Shown one piece after another: positions 9,101-18,246 of a stretch of DNA of 64,000 nt (positions are counted from its first letter, which is position 1; every line of letters starts with the position of its first letter). The stretch covers positions 124,001 through 188,000 of the forward strand of contig NZ_JAKZAH010000002.1 in assembly GCF_023156245.1 (NCBI RefSeq), written 5' to 3'. The notes beneath the pieces are model-generated. The model ran no database searches. It was not told the origin of the DNA and saw only the letters and a program-made list of their open reading frames with translations. The DNA is from Marinobacter bryozoorum. Its GTDB lineage: Bacteria; Pseudomonadota; Gammaproteobacteria; Pseudomonadales; Oleiphilaceae. Both the position numbers and the translations under genes were made by a program.

Positions 9101-9910
9101 TTGGCTAGAATCATCGTTGTCACATCAGGAAAAGGCGGGGTCGGCAAGACCACCACCAGTGCTTCCATCAGTACCGGCCTGGCCAAGCGAGGCCACAAGA
9201 CCGTGGTGATTGATTTTGACGTGGGCCTGCGCAACCTGGACCTGATCATGAACTGTGAGCGCCGGGTGGTGTATGACTTCGTCAACGTCATCCAGGGCGA
9301 CGCCAGCCTCAACCAGGCCCTCATCCGGGACAAGCGGGTCGATACGCTCTATATCCTGCCCGCCTCCCAGACCCGGGAGAAGGAAGCCCTGACCAAGGAA
9401 GGCGTGGAGAAGGTCATCAACGAGTTGTCAGAAACCTTCGACTACATCGTCTGTGACTCCCCCGCCGGTATCGAGCATGGCGCGCTGATGGCGCTGTACT
9501 ATGCCGATGAGGCCGTCGTGGTCACCAATCCCGAGGTATCCTCGGTACGGGACTCTGACCGCATCCTCGGCATACTGCAAAGCAAGTCCCGCCGGGCTGA
9601 AATGGGCCAGGACCCGGTGAAGGAACACCTGCTGCTGACCCGATACAACCCCGATCGCGTCGAGAAGGGTGAAATGCTCTCGGTGGCAGATGTGGAGGAA
9701 ATCCTCGCCATCCCGCTGCTGGGGGTTATCCCCGAGTCCCAGGTGGTGCTCAATGCCTCTAACCAGGGCACACCGGTCATCCTGGAAGATCAAAGTGACG
9801 CTGGCCAGGCTTACGACGACGCCGTCGCACGACTTCTGGGCGAGGAGCGGGAACACCGCTTTATGAGCTCCCAGAAGAAAGGCTTTTTCGCACGGATGTT
9901 CAAGGGGTAA
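9101..9910 (+). CDS. minD: septum site-determining ATPase MinD
   Basis: A 269-residue membrane-cycling ATPase with the deviant Walker [10 protein letters not shown] at residues 10-18 and a C-terminal amphipathic membrane helix ([10 protein letters not shown]). It starts with TTG: the family sequence [13 protein letters not shown] begins exactly there. It recruits MinC and is released by MinE, whose gene follows after 5 bases. Confidence 0.96.
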   Translation: MARIIVVTSGKGGVGKTTTSASISTGLAKRGHKTVVIDFDVGLRNLDLIMNCERRVVYDFVNVIQGDASLNQALIRDKRVDTLYILPASQTREKEALTKEGVEKVINELSETFDYIVCDSPAGIEHGALMALYYADEAVVVTNPEVSSVRDSDRILGILQSKSRRAEMGQDPVKEHLLLTRYNPDRVEKGEMLSVADVEEILAIPLLGVIPESQVVLNASNQGTPVILEDQSDAGQAYDDAVARLLGEEREHRFMSSQKKGFFARMFKG

Positions 9911-9915
9911 ACAGG

Positions 9916-10173
9916 ATGAGCTTCCTCGATTATTTCCGGTCTCGCAAGAACACGGGATCGGCCAATGTTGCCAAAGAACGACTACAGATTATCGTGGCCC
10001 ACGAGCGGGGCAAGCGGGAACAACCCGATTACCTGCCAGAATTGCAGCGGGAGCTGGTTGCCGTTATTCGCAAGTACGTCCAGATTGAAGACGATCAGGT
10101 TCAGGTCGAACTGGACCGCAACGAAGACTGCTCGGTACTGGAGCTTAACGTTACGTTGCCTGAACGCCGATAG
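9916..10173 (+). CDS. minE: cell division topological specificity factor MinE
   Basis: An 85-residue protein with the N-terminal membrane/MinD-binding segment ([24 protein letters not shown], seen in parts) and the C-terminal dimerisation domain ending in LELNVTLPE. Immediately after minD with a ribosome site in the 5-base gap; same operon. Confidence 0.95.
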   Translation: MSFLDYFRSRKNTGSANVAKERLQIIVAHERGKREQPDYLPELQRELVAVIRKYVQIEDDQVQVELDRNEDCSVLELNVTLPERR

Positions 10174-10177
10174 GCCT

Positions 10178-10202
10178 GGTGGCCCGGGTTAACCGGGCCA
10201 CC
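10178..10202. terminator. GC-rich hairpin after minE
   Basis: Arms 10178-10187 and 10193-10202 form a perfect 10-bp stem with a 5-base loop. No T-run follows on the plus strand, so it may attenuate rather than end transcription, and the CBS gene 22 bases later may still receive read-through. Confidence 0.45.
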
Positions 10203-10223
10203 ACCCACAAGGAAGGGACATCC

Positions 10224-10718
10224 ATGACTGTTCTCGCCCGCGACATCATGACGCCAAGCGTCAAGGCGGTGCCCGCCTCCTGGACCATGGATCGCCTCGC
10301 TCGCTTTCTCACCGAAAACGAAATTGCCGGCAGCCCGGTGGTGGACGACCATGGTGACATTGTCGGCATCGCCACCCTCAAGGACATTGCCGAGTTCCGC
10401 TGGTCCTCCGACCGCAAACCCAGGGCCTGGGCGAGGCTGACGCCGGAAGAACAAAAAGAGGTCCGCCGTTTGCGCATGGTCTTCCTGGAAGAAATGACCC
10501 GTTTGCCGGTAGAAGTTCGCGATATCATGACCCCGCAAGTGTTTTCGGTTGACGAGTCGACGCCGGTGCGAGACATTGCGGATATCATGATGGGAGAACA
10601 CCTGCACCGCATCTTCGTGACACGGGACAAGAAGATCACCGGCATCATCACGACCTATGACATGCTGAAACTGATATCCGACCAATCCCTGACTCGGCGC
10701 TGCGCCGACAGCGAGTGA
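10224..10718 (+). CDS. CBS-domain protein
   Basis: A 164-residue protein built of a tandem pair of CBS motifs (first at VLARDIMTPSVKAVPAS, second at VRDIMTPQVFSVDE), which form a Bateman module binding adenine nucleotides. The ~35-residue stretch between them is charged (LTPEEQKEVRRLR). No catalytic domain is attached, so a sensory or regulatory role is inferred. The start is set by an AAGGAAGG ribosome site; an earlier in-frame start at 10179 would run through the minE hairpin. Confidence 0.85.
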   Translation: MTVLARDIMTPSVKAVPASWTMDRLARFLTENEIAGSPVVDDHGDIVGIATLKDIAEFRWSSDRKPRAWARLTPEEQKEVRRLRMVFLEEMTRLPVEVRDIMTPQVFSVDESTPVRDIADIMMGEHLHRIFVTRDKKITGIITTYDMLKLISDQSLTRRCADSE

Positions 10719-10782
10719 ACTGCGCATTCACTCCCGGGGACCTGGAGACCGCAAGACGCCTGCCAGAGAGGTATCGCGCCCT

Positions 10783-12168
10783 ATGCCCAGAGCACCGCAA
10801 GCTCGCCGAAAAATGTACGTTCTCGACACCAATGTCCTGATCCACGACCCCAACGCCCTCCTCAATTTCGAAGAACACGATGTCATCCTGCCGATGACCG
10901 TCCTGGAAGAGCTCGACAGCCTCAAGTCCGGCAAACAGGCGGTTGCGGCTGACTGCCGCCAGGCCATCCGCAATATCGACAAACTGCTGGGCGATGCCAG
11001 TCCCAAGGACATCGAAAAGGGCGTTCCCATCGTCAGGGCCAAGAAGGCGAAGCCCCTGGGCACCCTTTCCATACTGATGAGCACAGGCAACGCGGGCAGC
11101 CACTCCCTGCCCGAGCACCTGAACGACAACAAGATCATCAACACCCTGGCGGAGCTCCAGGCCCGCTACAAGGCCCGTGACATCATCCTGGTGAGCAAGG
11201 ACATCAACATGCGACTGAAGGCTCGCGGGTTTGGTGTGGAGGCCCAGGACTATCACAACGACCAGTTGCTGGATGACATTGACCTGCTGCCCAAGGGCTA
11301 CCACGAGTTTCCCAACTCCTTCTGGGACAAGATCGAGAAGGTGGAAACCGTGCAGCGGGAAGCAGTGACCGAGCACATCCTGCGCCGGGAGGGCGAGCTT
11401 GCAAAACTCAACATCAACGAGTTTGTGATTGACCAGCTGGGCTTTATCGGCAAGGTGGTGGATATTGACGAAGACACCCTCGTGCTCCAGGACCTGCACC
11501 GGCAGGACCTGCTGGACGAGGAAGTCTGGGGCTTGGTGCCCCGTGATATCTACCAGGCCATGGCGCTGAACCTGCTGCTGGATCCGGAGGTGCACCTGGT
11601 CAACCTGACCGGCTCCGCCGGCTCGGGCAAGACCATCCTGGCGCTGGCGGCCTGTATCGAAATGACCGTGGCCAGCAAGATGTACAAGCGCATCATTGCC
11701 ACCCGGTCCACCCAGGGGCTGGACGAGGATATCGGCTTTCTGCCAGGTACCGAAGCTGAGAAGATGGAACCCTGGCTGGGCGCCATCGTGGATAACCTGG
11801 AGGCACTCCACGAGGATGACGAGAACATGACCGCCAGCGTGGACTACATCCTCAGCAAGGTGCCCCTGCACTTCAAGTCGATGAACTATATCCGGGGTCG
11901 CAGCTTCCAGCACTCGCTGATCATCATCGACGAGTCCCAGAACCTGACGCCGCACCAGATCAAGACCATCATCACCCGGGCCGGTAACGGCTCCAAGGTG
12001 ATCTGCCTGGGCAACCTGGCCCAGATCGACACACCCTACCTGAGCGCCCTGAGTTCAGGCCTGACCTACATGACCGAGCGCTTCAAGGGTTTCCGACATG
12101 GTGGCCATATCCATCTACAGGGTGTGCCCCGGTCAGTACTGGCGGAATACGCCGAAGCCAATTTGTAG
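10783..12168 (+). CDS. PhoH family protein with PIN domain
   Basis: A 461-residue two-domain protein. The N-terminal PIN-like RNase domain is shown by YVLDTNVLIHDPNAL (residues ~12-26) and the acidic VLEELDSLK. The C-terminal PhoH ATPase has Walker A GSAGSGKTILALA near residue 277 and Walker B SLIIIDESQN near 380. This PIN-PhoH arrangement is that of the PhoH2/YlaK type with RNA helicase plus ribonuclease activity in studied members. Stands alone, downstream of the CBS gene by 64 bases. Confidence 0.9.
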   Translation: MPRAPQARRKMYVLDTNVLIHDPNALLNFEEHDVILPMTVLEELDSLKSGKQAVAADCRQAIRNIDKLLGDASPKDIEKGVPIVRAKKAKPLGTLSILMSTGNAGSHSLPEHLNDNKIINTLAELQARYKARDIILVSKDINMRLKARGFGVEAQDYHNDQLLDDIDLLPKGYHEFPNSFWDKIEKVETVQREAVTEHILRREGELAKLNINEFVIDQLGFIGKVVDIDEDTLVLQDLHRQDLLDEEVWGLVPRDIYQAMALNLLLDPEVHLVNLTGSAGSGKTILALAACIEMTVASKMYKRIIATRSTQGLDEDIGFLPGTEAEKMEPWLGAIVDNLEALHEDDENMTASVDYILSKVPLHFKSMNYIRGRSFQHSLIIIDESQNLTPHQIKTIITRAGNGSKVICLGNLAQIDTPYLSALSSGLTYMTERFKGFRHGGHIHLQGVPRSVLAEYAEANL

Positions 12169-12196
12169 CGGGCGTCAAAACCCGTTTGCAGCCGCA

Positions 12197-12227
12197 GGCT
12201 TCAGCGGATCACGAATCCGCTGAAGCC
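12197..12227. terminator. 13-bp hairpin between convergent PhoH and acylphosphatase genes
   Basis: Arms 12197-12209 and 12215-12227 pair perfectly around a 5-base loop and overlap the acylphosphatase stop codon. Placed between convergent genes, it could end transcription from both sides, although T-runs are poor. Confidence 0.45.
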
Positions 12228-12476
12228 ACCGCTCGCCGGGCGGGTTTCTGTTCGTACAGCGCTGACTTTTGCCGCAGGCGGCCCTTGCCAGCACCACTCT
12301 TCCAGCTCATCCAGTGCCTTCGCGGGGCCTTCCGCAACGACCTCCACCCGGCCATCGGGCAGGTTGCGCACATAGCCTTGCAGCCCCAGCTCGCTCGCCT
12401 GGCGCTCGGTGTACGCCCGATAGGACACGCCCTGAACATGGCCCTCGACCATCAGGTGACGCTGTTGGGTATCCAT
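12201..12476 (-). CDS. acylphosphatase
   Basis: A 91-residue enzyme hydrolysing carboxyl-phosphate bonds. The active-site loop GHVQGVSYRAYTERQA supplies the catalytic Arg, and YVRNLPDGRVEVVAEG the conserved Asn. Length and motifs are those of bacterial acylphosphatases. The ATG at 12476 shares a base with the stop of the upstream Crp/Fnr regulator gene; longer in-frame extensions are not supported. Confidence 0.9.
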   Translation of the reverse strand: MDTQQRHLMVEGHVQGVSYRAYTERQASELGLQGYVRNLPDGRVEVVAEGPAKALDELEEWCWQGPPAAKVSAVRTETRPASGGFSGFVIR

Positions 12477-13156
12477 CAGTCGACCTCCTGTGATTGCAGT
12501 AATTCCACCCGTCCCCTGGCCAGCCGCACACGGCCATGGCGTTCGAAGTCCTTCAGCAGGCGGCTGACCACTTCCCGTGCTGTCCCCAACTCCACCGCCA
12601 GCTCCTGGTGGGTAATCAGCGCTGGCTGCCCTGAGGCGTGGGCTTTCAGCCATTCCAGCAGGCGCTGGTCGAGCCGGCCAAACGCAACTTCCTCCACCAG
12701 CAACATCAGGTCATCCAGGCGCCGCCCATAGGAAGCCATCACCTGCTGCCGGAACTCAGCCGACGCTGCCATCAGCCGGTCAAAGGCCTGGCGGGGCATC
12801 AGCAGGGCTTCTGTGGGTTCTTCCACATGGGCCTCGGCACGGTAGCCCCTGCCTGCCATAAGGCAACCAATGGAAAGGGTGCACACATCATCGGGCCCCA
12901 TGCGATAAAGCACGATCCCGTGACCTGAAGCACCCAGCATCTGCACCCGGACAGAGCCGCTGATCACCATTGGCAGCCCCCGGCAGCCGTCACCTGCACG
13001 GAAAACCACATCCCCGGCAGACAGGTGAACCTGTTGCGCGTGTTGTTCTGCCTCCGCCCTCAAGCCAGAAGGCAGGCACTCAAGTAAGGCGTGCTGAGCA
13101 GCCACGGGCTCTCCCTGTTCGATAAGTGAATCGAATGTGACTTTATCACTGAGCAC
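12476..13156 (-). CDS. Crp/Fnr family transcriptional regulator
   Basis: A 226-residue regulator: cyclic-nucleotide-binding-type beta-roll (residues ~25-130, with GDVVFRAGDGCRGLPMVISG), then a long dimer helix and a C-terminal helix-turn-helix (ITHQELAVELGTAREVVSRLL). FNR-type iron-sulphur cysteines are not in the N-terminal arrangement; three Cys (residues ~27, 58, 91 and 98 region) could sense redox or sulphur species. It is divergent from the DUF2892 gene 54 bases away, and such pairs are typical of regulator-target relationships. Confidence 0.85.
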   Translation of the reverse strand: MLSDKVTFDSLIEQGEPVAAQHALLECLPSGLRAEAEQHAQQVHLSAGDVVFRAGDGCRGLPMVISGSVRVQMLGASGHGIVLYRMGPDDVCTLSIGCLMAGRGYRAEAHVEEPTEALLMPRQAFDRLMAASAEFRQQVMASYGRRLDDLMLLVEEVAFGRLDQRLLEWLKAHASGQPALITHQELAVELGTAREVVSRLLKDFERHGRVRLARGRVELLQSQEVD

Positions 13157-13157
13157 G

Positions 13158-13174
13158 GTACGCCGTCAGCGTAC
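13158..13174. promoter_or_regulatory. inverted repeat, possible operator
   Basis: GTACGC and GCGTAC flank a 5-base spacer in the 54-base gap between the divergent Crp/Fnr regulator and DUF2892 genes. A second dyad, TGTGA-N5-TCAC, lies at 13136-13149 inside the first codons of the regulator. Either could be an autoregulatory site. Confidence 0.35.
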
Positions 13175-13210
13175 ATTGGGAATCACATAAACCACACAAG
13201 GAGTGGCAAG

Positions 13211-13402
13211 ATGACCAAGAACATGGGCAGTGCGGATCGGGTGATCCGCGTCATTATCGGGCTGGTTCTGCTGAGCCTGGTCTTTGTCGGGCCCCAGACC
13301 CCCTGGGGCTGGATCGGTATTATCCCTCTGGTAACCGCCGCCATCGGCGTATGCCCGCTGTATTCGATCATCGGCATCAAGACCTGCCCCACGAAGCGCT
13401 AA
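13211..13402 (+). CDS. DUF2892 (YgaP-like) inner membrane protein
   Basis: A 63-residue protein with two hydrophobic segments (RVIRVIIGLVLLSLVFVG and WIGIIPLVTAAIGVCPLYSI). The pattern ending in CPLYSIIGIKTC with two Cys is the DUF2892 family, found alone or fused to rhodanese domains. A good AGGAG lies upstream. Probably controlled by the divergent Crp/Fnr regulator, inferred from position. Confidence 0.85.
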   Translation: MTKNMGSADRVIRVIIGLVLLSLVFVGPQTPWGWIGIIPLVTAAIGVCPLYSIIGIKTCPTKR

Positions 13403-13451
13403 CAGGCTCGAACAACATCCTGCCCGGCTGGCGCTGCCAGCCGGGTATTCA

Positions 13452-14462
13452 TCATGGTTGCCCTTCGCACTCAGCTGCTGCGAGCAGATCGGTAATGTCG
13501 CAGGCAGCATTCCCGTCATCGTTCCTGTCTGTGGTGCCGGAGGCCCGGAAACGCTCGTCCTCCGGTGCCAGGGTGGCGGCACAGGAAAACGCACGGCGTG
13601 CAGCAACCGGACACTGGTTACTGTCCAGAGCGACACCAAAATTGTGCCAGCCCGGTGCAGAATCCGGGTGGAAGGTCAGTACCCGCCGAAACGCCTCGCT
13701 GGCCTGCCCCCACTGTTCCTTCGACAGCAAATGGTTGGCCAGGGCGAAGCCTGCTGCCAGGCTGTCAGGCCAGGCCTCCACCGCTGTGCGATAGCTGGCC
13801 TCCGCACTCTCCGCCTGACCCACCTCTTCCAGGTCGTGGGCCGCACGAACGTAGGTTACGGGCTCCGCCGTGGCGGGCAACTCGCCAGCAGGCAGGAAGA
13901 CCCGCGCCCATCGATCCGCCCGGGCCCAGGTGTTGTCGAAGGAGCGGAATGGCTCGCGAACCTCCTCACGGGTGCCTGAATGCAGGATAAACTCCTGTTC
14001 CGGCAGGTCGTAACCAATCACCACCGCGAAGTGCCACTGGGGCCACCAGTCGAGCCGAAGGTTCTGGAAAACCAGCACGGGGTTGCCGGCATCGACCTCC
14101 CGGATGATGGCGTCGAGCTCCTTTTCCAGGGGATACACCAGCAGGCCCTCCGCCCGCGCCGTCGCCACCATTTCCACCTGCAGGCTGCCCTGACGCCCCG
14201 GCAGGTACACCCGGTCGACCATGTCCGCCAGGGAAACTCCCGCTCCCCGGTGATTGAGGCCCATGGCGAGCGCGGCCGGTCCGCATTGGTAATCTTCCTG
14301 GGGATAGAACGGCACGGAGTCGATCAGGGCGTGCTCGGCTACACCGGTCTGGTCTGCTGTTTGCGGACCCGGGTAGTTTCCCGGCCCGGCACAACCGGCG
14401 ATCAAAACGAGGAGCAGCGAAAGGATGCCGGCCCTTGCAGGGCCGGCTTTCAATACCGCCAT
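13452..14462 (-). CDS. C39-like cysteine peptidase lipoprotein, PA2778 family
   Basis: A 336-residue lipoprotein (lipobox LIAGC near residue 24). A papain-like peptidase domain follows with catalytic Cys in YQCGPAALAMGL and His in WHFAVVIGYD. The C-terminal third holds tetratricopeptide-like repeats (AGFALANHLLSKEQWGQAS). The family is found next to PA2779-type genes, as here (4-base gap), and is linked with export or processing of small peptides; the substrate is unknown. The start at 14462 gives a proper lipoprotein signal; an extension to 14564 would bury it. Confidence 0.8.
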   Translation of the reverse strand: MAVLKAGPARAGILSLLLVLIAGCAGPGNYPGPQTADQTGVAEHALIDSVPFYPQEDYQCGPAALAMGLNHRGAGVSLADMVDRVYLPGRQGSLQVEMVATARAEGLLVYPLEKELDAIIREVDAGNPVLVFQNLRLDWWPQWHFAVVIGYDLPEQEFILHSGTREEVREPFRSFDNTWARADRWARVFLPAGELPATAEPVTYVRAAHDLEEVGQAESAEASYRTAVEAWPDSLAAGFALANHLLSKEQWGQASEAFRRVLTFHPDSAPGWHNFGVALDSNQCPVAARRAFSCAATLAPEDERFRASGTTDRNDDGNAACDITDLLAAAECEGQP

Positions 14463-14466
14463 GGCG

Positions 14467-14892
14467 TCAGTTGACGCAGTTGACGAAGCTGTAAATATTG
14501 GTGGCGCAGAGCATATCGGTAATAATGAACACGAGCAGGAACAGCACGATAATGCCAACCACACCGCCTACACCAGCGCCTGCCGGGGATTCATCCAGCG
14601 CCTGGTTGAATTCGGACAATTCCTCTGCGGTCAGGTTATCAATCCGTTGCTCGACCTGGTCCGGGTCGACGCCCAGGGAGGCCAGCTTCTCCTGTACCTC
14701 GCCAGTGGCCAGCATCGCCTTGAGCTCGGCCCGGTCCACCCGGACCTGCTCCGATTGCAGGACTTCCGCTGTGGATACCGGTTCTGTGGGGGAGGCTGTG
14801 CCTTTGGCGAAAGCCATGCCGGTGGTGGTCAGACTCATCAGTACGATCATGATCAGCGCGACGGGACGTCGGAGGGTTTTCCTGAAATCCAT
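14467..14892 (-). CDS. PA2779 family membrane protein
   Basis: A 141-residue protein with an N-terminal signal or anchor (ALIMIVLMSLTTTGMAFA), an acidic helical middle (residues ~45-105, VDRAELKAMLATGEVQEKL) and a C-terminal membrane segment (GVGGVVGIIVLFLLVFII). Members of this family sit upstream of PA2778-type peptidases; the two likely form one functional unit. It may be the peptidase's substrate or partner, which is inference. Confidence 0.78.
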   Translation of the reverse strand: MDFRKTLRRPVALIMIVLMSLTTTGMAFAKGTASPTEPVSTAEVLQSEQVRVDRAELKAMLATGEVQEKLASLGVDPDQVEQRIDNLTAEELSEFNQALDESPAGAGVGGVVGIIVLFLLVFIITDMLCATNIYSFVNCVN

Positions 14893-15153
14893 AGCAGAAT
14901 CCTCATGGTGAACTTGATGATTTAACGGCAGATTTGTCCAACCGGACAAGCGCCACACACTTTTTTATCATGGACCAGCCTCCACAAAATGTATAGCAAG
15001 GTGACACAATCGCAATCTTCGGCGAGGTTTTGACCAGGCCCTGAAAGACCTTTGATATCAGCCGTTAGCCAACGCCGCCATAACAGCTGTTGACGTCCAG
15101 ATGCCATTCGCCTACTTTCGAATAGCCTACTAACAACAACACCGGTACCGATA

Positions 15154-16368
15154 ATGAACACCCCTGCCCGTCCCCCGATGCCCCTGATGATCGTCACTGG
15201 CATGATGTGCACGATCACCCTCGTCGTCTTTGCCCGCCTGGCCTATGGCCTGGTGGTTCCAGGCATGCGCGACGGCATGGGCATCAGCTACGCCCAGGCT
15301 GCCAACCTGGGAACAGTCACCGCACTGGGGTACCTGGCATTATTGATGGTGGCGGGCGTGTTTGCGGCACGCTATGGAGGCAAGCAGGCGATCCTCATTG
15401 GTCTGGGCTTCGCCGCGACAGGTTTCACCGGTATGGCCCTGTCCGAAAGCTACTGGTTCAGTATGGCCATGATGGCGTTTCTTGGTTTCGGTACCGCCTT
15501 CGGTTATACCCCGCTGATTTCCCTCCTGGGCAGCTGGTACCCGGAAAAGCGGGGCTCGGTAATTGGCTTTGCCAACGGCGGCGTGGGGCTGGGACTGTTC
15601 ATTGCCGGGGTGCTGGTGCCCTGGCTGACCACCACCTGGCCGGAAAGCGGCTGGCGCCTGGTATGGGCCGTGTTCGGGACGGCAGCGGTAGTGGTCTCGG
15701 TTGTGGTTGCCCTGTTCCTGAAAAACCCGCCTGGCGCAGGTGGCAGCGGCGGCCCGCAGGATCCGGTACCGGCAGCAAGGTCCGGCGTCTACCGGAATCC
15801 CCACGTCATTAACGTCGGCCTGATCTACGGTATTGTCGGCCTGACCTACATCGTGCAGACCATTTTCATGTTCAGCTTCGCCATCGAATCCGGTGTGCCC
15901 ACGCTCACCGCCGGGCGGCTGGCGTCGGTCATGGGGCTTCTGGGCCTGGTGGCGGGTCCCTTCTGGGGCTGGATCTCCGACCGGATCGGACGTTCCAACT
16001 CGCTGGTGCTGTGCATGGCCTTCAGTGCGAGCGCCATGGCCTTGCCAGTCCTGTCACCCACCTTGCCAGCCTTTGCGGCTCACTTCTTGATCCTGGGACT
16101 GTGCGTGTCCGGGCTGTTCACCTCGGTACTGGCCGCTTCCACAGAAACGGTGCACCCCCGGCTTGCGCCAGTGGCCGTCAGCTTCGTCACTCTGTTTTTC
16201 GCAGTTGGCCAGTTAATCGGCCCGGCAGCGGCTGGCGTAATTATCGAGTCTGCCGGCTTTGCCCGGGTATTTACCATCACTTCATCCCTGATGGCATTCG
16301 GCATCCTGCTTTGCTGGTACAGCCGGTACAGTCAGCAGCGTATGACGGCGACGGCACAACAGGTCTGA
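15154..16368 (+). CDS. MFS transporter, YbfB/YjiJ type
   Basis: A 404-residue major facilitator superfamily protein with twelve predicted membrane helices, beginning GMMCTITLVVFARLAYGLV. Conserved loops include GFAATGFTGMALSE and the mid-loop after helix 6 (NPPGAGG). The pattern FARLAYGLVVPGM at the first helix is characteristic of the YbfB/YjiJ subgroup. Substrate cannot be predicted. It is alone between intergenic gaps of about 260 and 148 bases in which I see no gene. Confidence 0.82.
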   Translation: MNTPARPPMPLMIVTGMMCTITLVVFARLAYGLVVPGMRDGMGISYAQAANLGTVTALGYLALLMVAGVFAARYGGKQAILIGLGFAATGFTGMALSESYWFSMAMMAFLGFGTAFGYTPLISLLGSWYPEKRGSVIGFANGGVGLGLFIAGVLVPWLTTTWPESGWRLVWAVFGTAAVVVSVVVALFLKNPPGAGGSGGPQDPVPAARSGVYRNPHVINVGLIYGIVGLTYIVQTIFMFSFAIESGVPTLTAGRLASVMGLLGLVAGPFWGWISDRIGRSNSLVLCMAFSASAMALPVLSPTLPAFAAHFLILGLCVSGLFTSVLAASTETVHPRLAPVAVSFVTLFFAVGQLIGPAAAGVIIESAGFARVFTITSSLMAFGILLCWYSRYSQQRMTATAQQV

Positions 16369-16516
16369 TGGCATAAGCGGTTTGGCGGCGGCCTCCCCTG
16401 GAACTGCCCGGGCCTGTCAGACAGTGGCCAAACCTTCCCGTCAGGCCGTCAGTGGCGCAACAGGCCAGCCAGGTAACCGGTTGAGGCACTAACATGCCCT
16501 TTCCGGGAGCAGGCGT

Positions 16517-16942
16517 TTACCAGCGCCCTTGCAGTGTTGCCACGATACGTCGCCCACCACCCCGGTTACGGTGTTCGCACAGGTAGATGCCCTGCCAGGT
16601 GCCCAGGGCGAGGTGGCCGTCGCTTACGGGGATGGTCAGACTCGGGCCGATAAGGATGCTCTTGATGTGTGCCGGCATGTCGTCCGGGCCTTCCAGCGTG
16701 TGCTCATAGTGGGGCGCATTCTCGGGCACCATGACATTGAGGTGGCGCTCTATATCACCCCTTACGTCCGGATCGGCGTTTTCGTTGATGGCCAGCGAGG
16801 CGGAGGTGTGCTGGATAAACAGGTGCAGCAGGCCTACCTGGCAGTTGACCAGATCGGGGCCGTTGGCGAGCACGTCGTTGGTGATGAGGTGGACACCTCT
16901 CGGGTACTCCTGGAGCTGGATGGTTGCCTGGTCCCAGATCAT
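16517..16942 (-). CDS. YjbQ/UPF0047 family protein
   Basis: A 141-residue protein of the secondary thiamine-phosphate synthase (YjbQ) family. Motifs: FIQHTSASLAINENADPDVR (residues ~44-63) and GTWQGIYLCEHRNRGG near the C-terminus, which carry the conserved His and Glu. YjbQ has weak thiamine phosphate synthase activity when overproduced; its natural role is unclear. Single gene. Confidence 0.88.
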   Translation of the reverse strand: MIWDQATIQLQEYPRGVHLITNDVLANGPDLVNCQVGLLHLFIQHTSASLAINENADPDVRGDIERHLNVMVPENAPHYEHTLEGPDDMPAHIKSILIGPSLTIPVSDGHLALGTWQGIYLCEHRNRGGGRRIVATLQGRW

Positions 16943-17014
16943 GTTGGCTCCTCTTTCTTGGTCCGCTCTGTTCCAGTTTGGGTTCGGGGTCAGGGTTTGG
17001 GGGCTGGCCGCTGC

Positions 17015-17110
17015 GGCGGGACAGGTTTTCTCCGCCGCAATTCAGGGGCCGTCCTGGCGCCCGCCTTGCTCCGGGCCATCCATGGCCCTGCTGCGAAAAC
17101 CTGTCCCGCC
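17015..17110. repeat. structured intergenic repeat with 16-bp terminal inverted repeats
   Basis: Arms 17015-17030 and 17095-17110 pair perfectly over 16 bp and enclose 64 GC-rich bases that include GGGCCATCCATGGCCC. The layout (outer stem, internal hairpins, CATGGA/CCATCC core) resembles the two elements at 21265-21396 and 21497-21620, suggesting one repeat family scattered in intergenic gaps. No gene is seen in this 236-base gap. Confidence 0.6.
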
Positions 17111-17178
17111 ACACCGTCCGAGCTAACCTGTCAGTTACCGCTGACGTCTACTACCCTGGATAAGCTCGGGTAATCCGT

Positions 17179-18243
17179 TTACTTGGGGTCATTATCCCAG
17201 GGATGTACAGGCAAAACCGCTTCTGTCACTTCCGGGTCGAGGGACGAGCGGAAGTAGTCCATGGCCTTTTCTGCCTCCCCCAGTTCATCGAACCGCGCGA
17301 CGTGGTAGATGGCTTCGCCTTCATTCACCAGCGGGAGGTTGTTGACGCAGATAACGATGCCGGAGATGGGCGAAACCACGCTTTCTTCAGTCTCACCGAA
17401 CGGGTCTGCAACCATGGCCAGGCGCTGGCCCTTGCGCACCTTCTGACCGAGCTTGGCTACGGGCCGCATGATACCGTCGATATCCGCCCGCACCCAGGTG
17501 GACATGGCCGCGGTTTCGGACCGTTTGCGGGGCGCTTTCGGCCCCTTCTTGCTGGGGATCATTTCCAGTGCGCGCATAACCCGGATTACGCCTTTTACGC
17601 CGCTGGTGATGACCACGTCGTCAAACCGCAGCGCTTCACCACCTTCGAAGGTGATTACCGGGATGTCCTGGGAGTCGGCGTATTCCCGCAGGCTGCCTTC
17701 CCGCAGGCTGGCATTGAGGATGATCGGCGCGCCGAAGGCCTCGGCCATGCGCACGGTTTCCGGGTTTTTCAGCTCGGCCCGGATCTGCGGCAGGTTGAAG
17801 CGGTGAATGGCGCCAGTGTGCAGGTCGATGATGTGGGTGACCTTCTCCATGATCTGGGTGCGCAACAGATAGGCAATGCGCCCACCCAGGGAGCCGCTCT
17901 CGCTGCCGGGAAAACAACGGTTAAGATCCCGCCGGTCCGGCAGGTAGCGGGTACGTTGCACGAATCCGAAGATATTGACGATGGGCACCGCCACCAGGGT
18001 GCCCCGAAGGTGACGCAGGGCGGAGTTCTTGAGCACCCGGCGGACGATTTCCACGCCGTTGATTTCGTCACCGTGAATGGCACCGCACACCATCAATACC
18101 GGGCCGTCGCGACGGCCATGGACCACCTCCACCGGAATGTGCAGGGGCGTGTGGGTATACAGCTTGGCAACAGGCACCTCGACGGTCTGTCGGGTGCCGG
18201 CCTTGATTTCAGTGTCCGCTATAACAAAGGGTGCTCGGGCCAC
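17179..18243 (-). CDS. succinylglutamate desuccinylase/aspartoacylase family protein
   Basis: A 354-residue zinc-dependent deacylase-like protein. The zinc site is seen in GAIHGDEINGVE and later in HIIDLHTGAIHRF. It directly follows rimK (3-base gap), and this RimB-RimK-AstE-like order recurs in Pseudomonas-type genomes. It could trim glutamyl tails added by RimK or process a related peptide; that link is inferred from context only. C-terminal ~100 residues form an additional beta domain (GQKVRKGQRLAMVADP), like a biotinyl/lipoyl barrel. Confidence 0.82.
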   Translation of the reverse strand: MARAPFVIADTEIKAGTRQTVEVPVAKLYTHTPLHIPVEVVHGRRDGPVLMVCGAIHGDEINGVEIVRRVLKNSALRHLRGTLVAVPIVNIFGFVQRTRYLPDRRDLNRCFPGSESGSLGGRIAYLLRTQIMEKVTHIIDLHTGAIHRFNLPQIRAELKNPETVRMAEAFGAPIILNASLREGSLREYADSQDIPVITFEGGEALRFDDVVITSGVKGVIRVMRALEMIPSKKGPKAPRKRSETAAMSTWVRADIDGIMRPVAKLGQKVRKGQRLAMVADPFGETEESVVSPISGIVICVNNLPLVNEGEAIYHVARFDELGEAEKAMDYFRSSLDPEVTEAVLPVHPWDNDPK

Positions 18244-18246
18244 AGG

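Noticed and set aside
10648..11955. A 435-codon minus-strand frame opposite the PhoH gene
   Set aside because: Antisense shadow; PhoH is clear on the plus strand.
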